DNA of 64,000 nt from Prosthecobacter debontii (lineage in GTDB: Bacteria > Verrucomicrobiota > Verrucomicrobiia > Verrucomicrobiales > Verrucomicrobiaceae): NCBI GenBank assembly GCA_945860295.1, contig CAMAQH010000008.1, positions 1-64,000 on the forward strand, written 5' to 3'. A model generated the notes under the pieces. It did no database searches. It saw nothing but the letters and a program-made list of their open reading frames with translations, and was not told the origin of the DNA. The translations under genes were made by a program, and so were the position numbers. Below, piece after piece: positions 62,560 through 64,000 of the stretch (positions are counted from its first letter, which is position 1; each line of letters begins with the position of its first letter).

Positions 62560-64000
62560 TGTCGAACTTCTCGGAGTTCTTTGACTCGAAATAACTGGAG
62601 CTGATCTTATCTCGGAAAAGCACGACCCAGTTGCCGAGGGAATCAAGAGCGAGTGTCGTGTCGTAGCTGGCGACGAGGTTTGGACGCGGAATGACGGCAC
62701 CTTTCGCAGGCTTCGAAGCATCGGCGGGTTGCTTTTCGCGCAGCCAGCGAACGATGGTCCAGGGGGCGGTTTCCAGTCGCACTTCGGCGCTGTATTCGTT
62801 TTCGAGGCGATATTTGAGAACGTCGAGCTGCAGGGAGCCAACGACGCCGAGCAGAGGCAGGCGCACAGCGGCATCAGGCAGCTCAAAGGGCTGGGCCAGA
62901 CCTTCCTTCAAGAGCTGGTCGAGACCATCGCGGAAGCGTTTGAACTTGGCGGTGTTTTCATTGTGCAGATACGCGAAGCACTCGGGCGCAAAGCGTGGCA
63001 TTTCGTCAAACTTCACCTGGGGATCTTCGGCGAGAGTATCGCCAATGAGGAAGCCATAGTTGCCGACGAGACCGACGACGTCACCAGCCCAGGCTTCATT
63101 CACCGTTTCACGCTCCTGGGCGAAGAGGCGCTGCGAGTTGCCTAACCGAAGGCGTGCTCCGGTGCGGGTGTTGATGGCGCTCATGTCACGCTGGAAGCAA
63201 CCGGAGACGACTCGAATGAAGGCTACATGATCTCGATGCCGGGGATTCATGTTTGCCTGAATCTTGAAGACGAAGCCGCTGAAGCCGGGTGTGTCGGGAG
63301 AGATGATTTCATCCCCACTCATGCGTGGTGCCGGCGGCGGAGCGAGTTCCAGGAACCGGTCGAGCATCATCTGCACGCCGAAGTTGTTCATGGCGCTGCC
63401 GTAGAAAACGGGTGAGAGCTGGCCTTTACTGATCTGCTCCATCGAGAAGGGTGAGCCGCCGCCTTCCAGCAATTCCAACTCATCGCAGACGCGGGCATAC
63501 ACCAGCGGCGGCAGGGCGGCACGCACGCTTTCATCTTCGATCCCCTTCACGTTCACTGGGGCGCGAAATTTACCACCAACCGTGCGCTCAAAGAGATGCA
63601 CTTGGCTGGACTCACGATCAAAGACGCCTTTAAAATCCACGCCATCCCCAAGTGGCCAGTTGATGGGATAAGCGGCGATGCCGAGCACTCGCTCAAGTTC
63701 ATCGAGCAGTTCCATCGGTGGGCGCGCAGGGCGGTCCAGCTTGTTCATGAAAGTGAAGATGGGCACGCCACGACGACGGCAGACTTCAAAGAGTTTCAAT
63801 GTTTGTGCCTCGATCCCCTTCCCTGCATCGATCACCATGACGGCAGCATCCACAGCGGTGAGCACGCGGTAAGTGTCCTCGGAGAAATCTTTGTGACCGG
63901 GTGTGTCCAGCAGGTTCACGACACAGTCCTTGTACTCAAATTGAAGCACGGTGGACGACACCGAAATGCCACGCTGCTTTTCCAGCTCCATCCAGTCAGA
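62540..64000 (-). CDS. prfC: Peptide chain release factor 3, N-terminus outside the window
   Basis: The visible 487 codons begin just before S-D-W-M-E-L-E-K-Q-R-G-I-S-V, the switch region of RF3, followed by L-L-D-T-P-G-H-K-D-F-S-E (G3), M-N-K-L-D-R (G4), domain II with R-V-V-S-G-C-F-Q-R-D-M and the C-terminal domain with V-V-G-S-L-Q-L-D-V-L. The P-loop lies beyond the right edge. RF3 is a GTPase that removes RF1/RF2 from the ribosome after termination. The frame is intact throughout. Confidence 0.95.
   Translation of the reverse strand, partial: SDWMELEKQRGISVSSTVLQFEYKDCVVNLLDTPGHKDFSEDTYRVLTAVDAAVMVIDAGKGIEAQTLKLFEVCRRRGVPIFTFMNKLDRPARPPMELLDELERVLGIAAYPINWPLGDGVDFKGVFDRESSQVHLFERTVGGKFRAPVNVKGIEDESVRAALPPLVYARVCDELELLEGGGSPFSMEQISKGQLSPVFYGSAMNNFGVQMMLDRFLELAPPPAPRMSGDEIISPDTPGFSGFVFKIQANMNPRHRDHVAFIRVVSGCFQRDMSAINTRTGARLRLGNSQRLFAQERETVNEAWAGDVVGLVGNYGFLIGDTLAEDPQVKFDEMPRFAPECFAYLHNENTAKFKRFRDGLDQLLKEGLAQPFELPDAAVRLPLLGVVGSLQLDVLKYRLENEYSAEVRLETAPWTIVRWLREKQPADASKPAKGAVIPRPNLVASYDTTLALDSLGNWVVLFRDKISSSYFESKNSEKFDISPFPF

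Overview
The window looks like chromosomal DNA of a Verrucomicrobiota bacterium, probably near Prosthecobacter/Verrucomicrobium. This is inferred from gene content, not from an rRNA. The pointers are a sialate O-acetylesterase, DUF1080 and DUF4838 proteins, neutral-ceramidase-like and PQQ-propeller secreted proteins, a signal-peptide-bearing ExbB with paired ExbD, pseudopilins of the A|FTLxE type, and moderately GC-rich DNA with very few Shine-Dalgarno sequences. No rRNA, tRNA, CRISPR array, prophage or intact defence island was found.

Layout. 1-0.7 kb: two broken insertion-sequence remnants. 0.8-9.4 kb: a secreted esterase, then a type II secretion operon (unknown secreted protein-gspE-F-G-H-I-J-K). 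9.4-12.7 kb: L,D-transpeptidase, low-molecular-weight phosphatase, TlpA-like thioredoxin, amidohydrolase. 12.7-24 kb: secreted or sugar-related catabolism (glycosidase-like propeller, ceramidase-like hydrolase, enolase-superfamily sugar-acid dehydratase, MFS carrier, M14 peptidase, DUF4838 protein, PQQ propeller) with gene relics. 24-31 kb: purU, rlmN, a HerA-like ATPase, a DUF1080 protein and a broken polyvalent kinase. 31-37 kb: TPR-TPR-ExbB-ExbD-ExbD energy-transduction operon closed by a strong terminator. 37-39 kb: agmatine-to-putrescine genes. 39-44 kb: a decaying exopolysaccharide locus. 44-56 kb: housekeeping genes (dxr, cdsA, recG, bioA, cysteine desulfurase, PP2C, galM, gpmI, ruvC). 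56-64 kb: Wza-like lipoprotein, a small ribbon-helix-helix operon, DUF1080 protein, cytidine deaminase beside a nucleoside-type transporter, a DUF3500 gene with two in-frame stops, a methyltransferase and prfC running off the right edge.

The main themes are envelope and secretion machinery, carbohydrate scavenging and ordinary housekeeping. An unusually dense set of decayed genes is interspersed: IS remnants, PQQ relic, membrane-anchored protein, kinase, GNAT tail, glycosyltransferase, signal-peptide stub and DUF3500 protein. Six of the seven premature in-frame stops noted are TAG. TAG also terminates several intact genes, so reassignment is unlikely.

The best unexplained structures are two REPIN-like inverted-repeat elements (about 15739-15823 and 29280-29356), the amber-interrupted open frames, and a small RHH plus 67-residue protein operon downstream of a palindromic operator-like site. 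I did not find a convincing wholly new multi-gene system.
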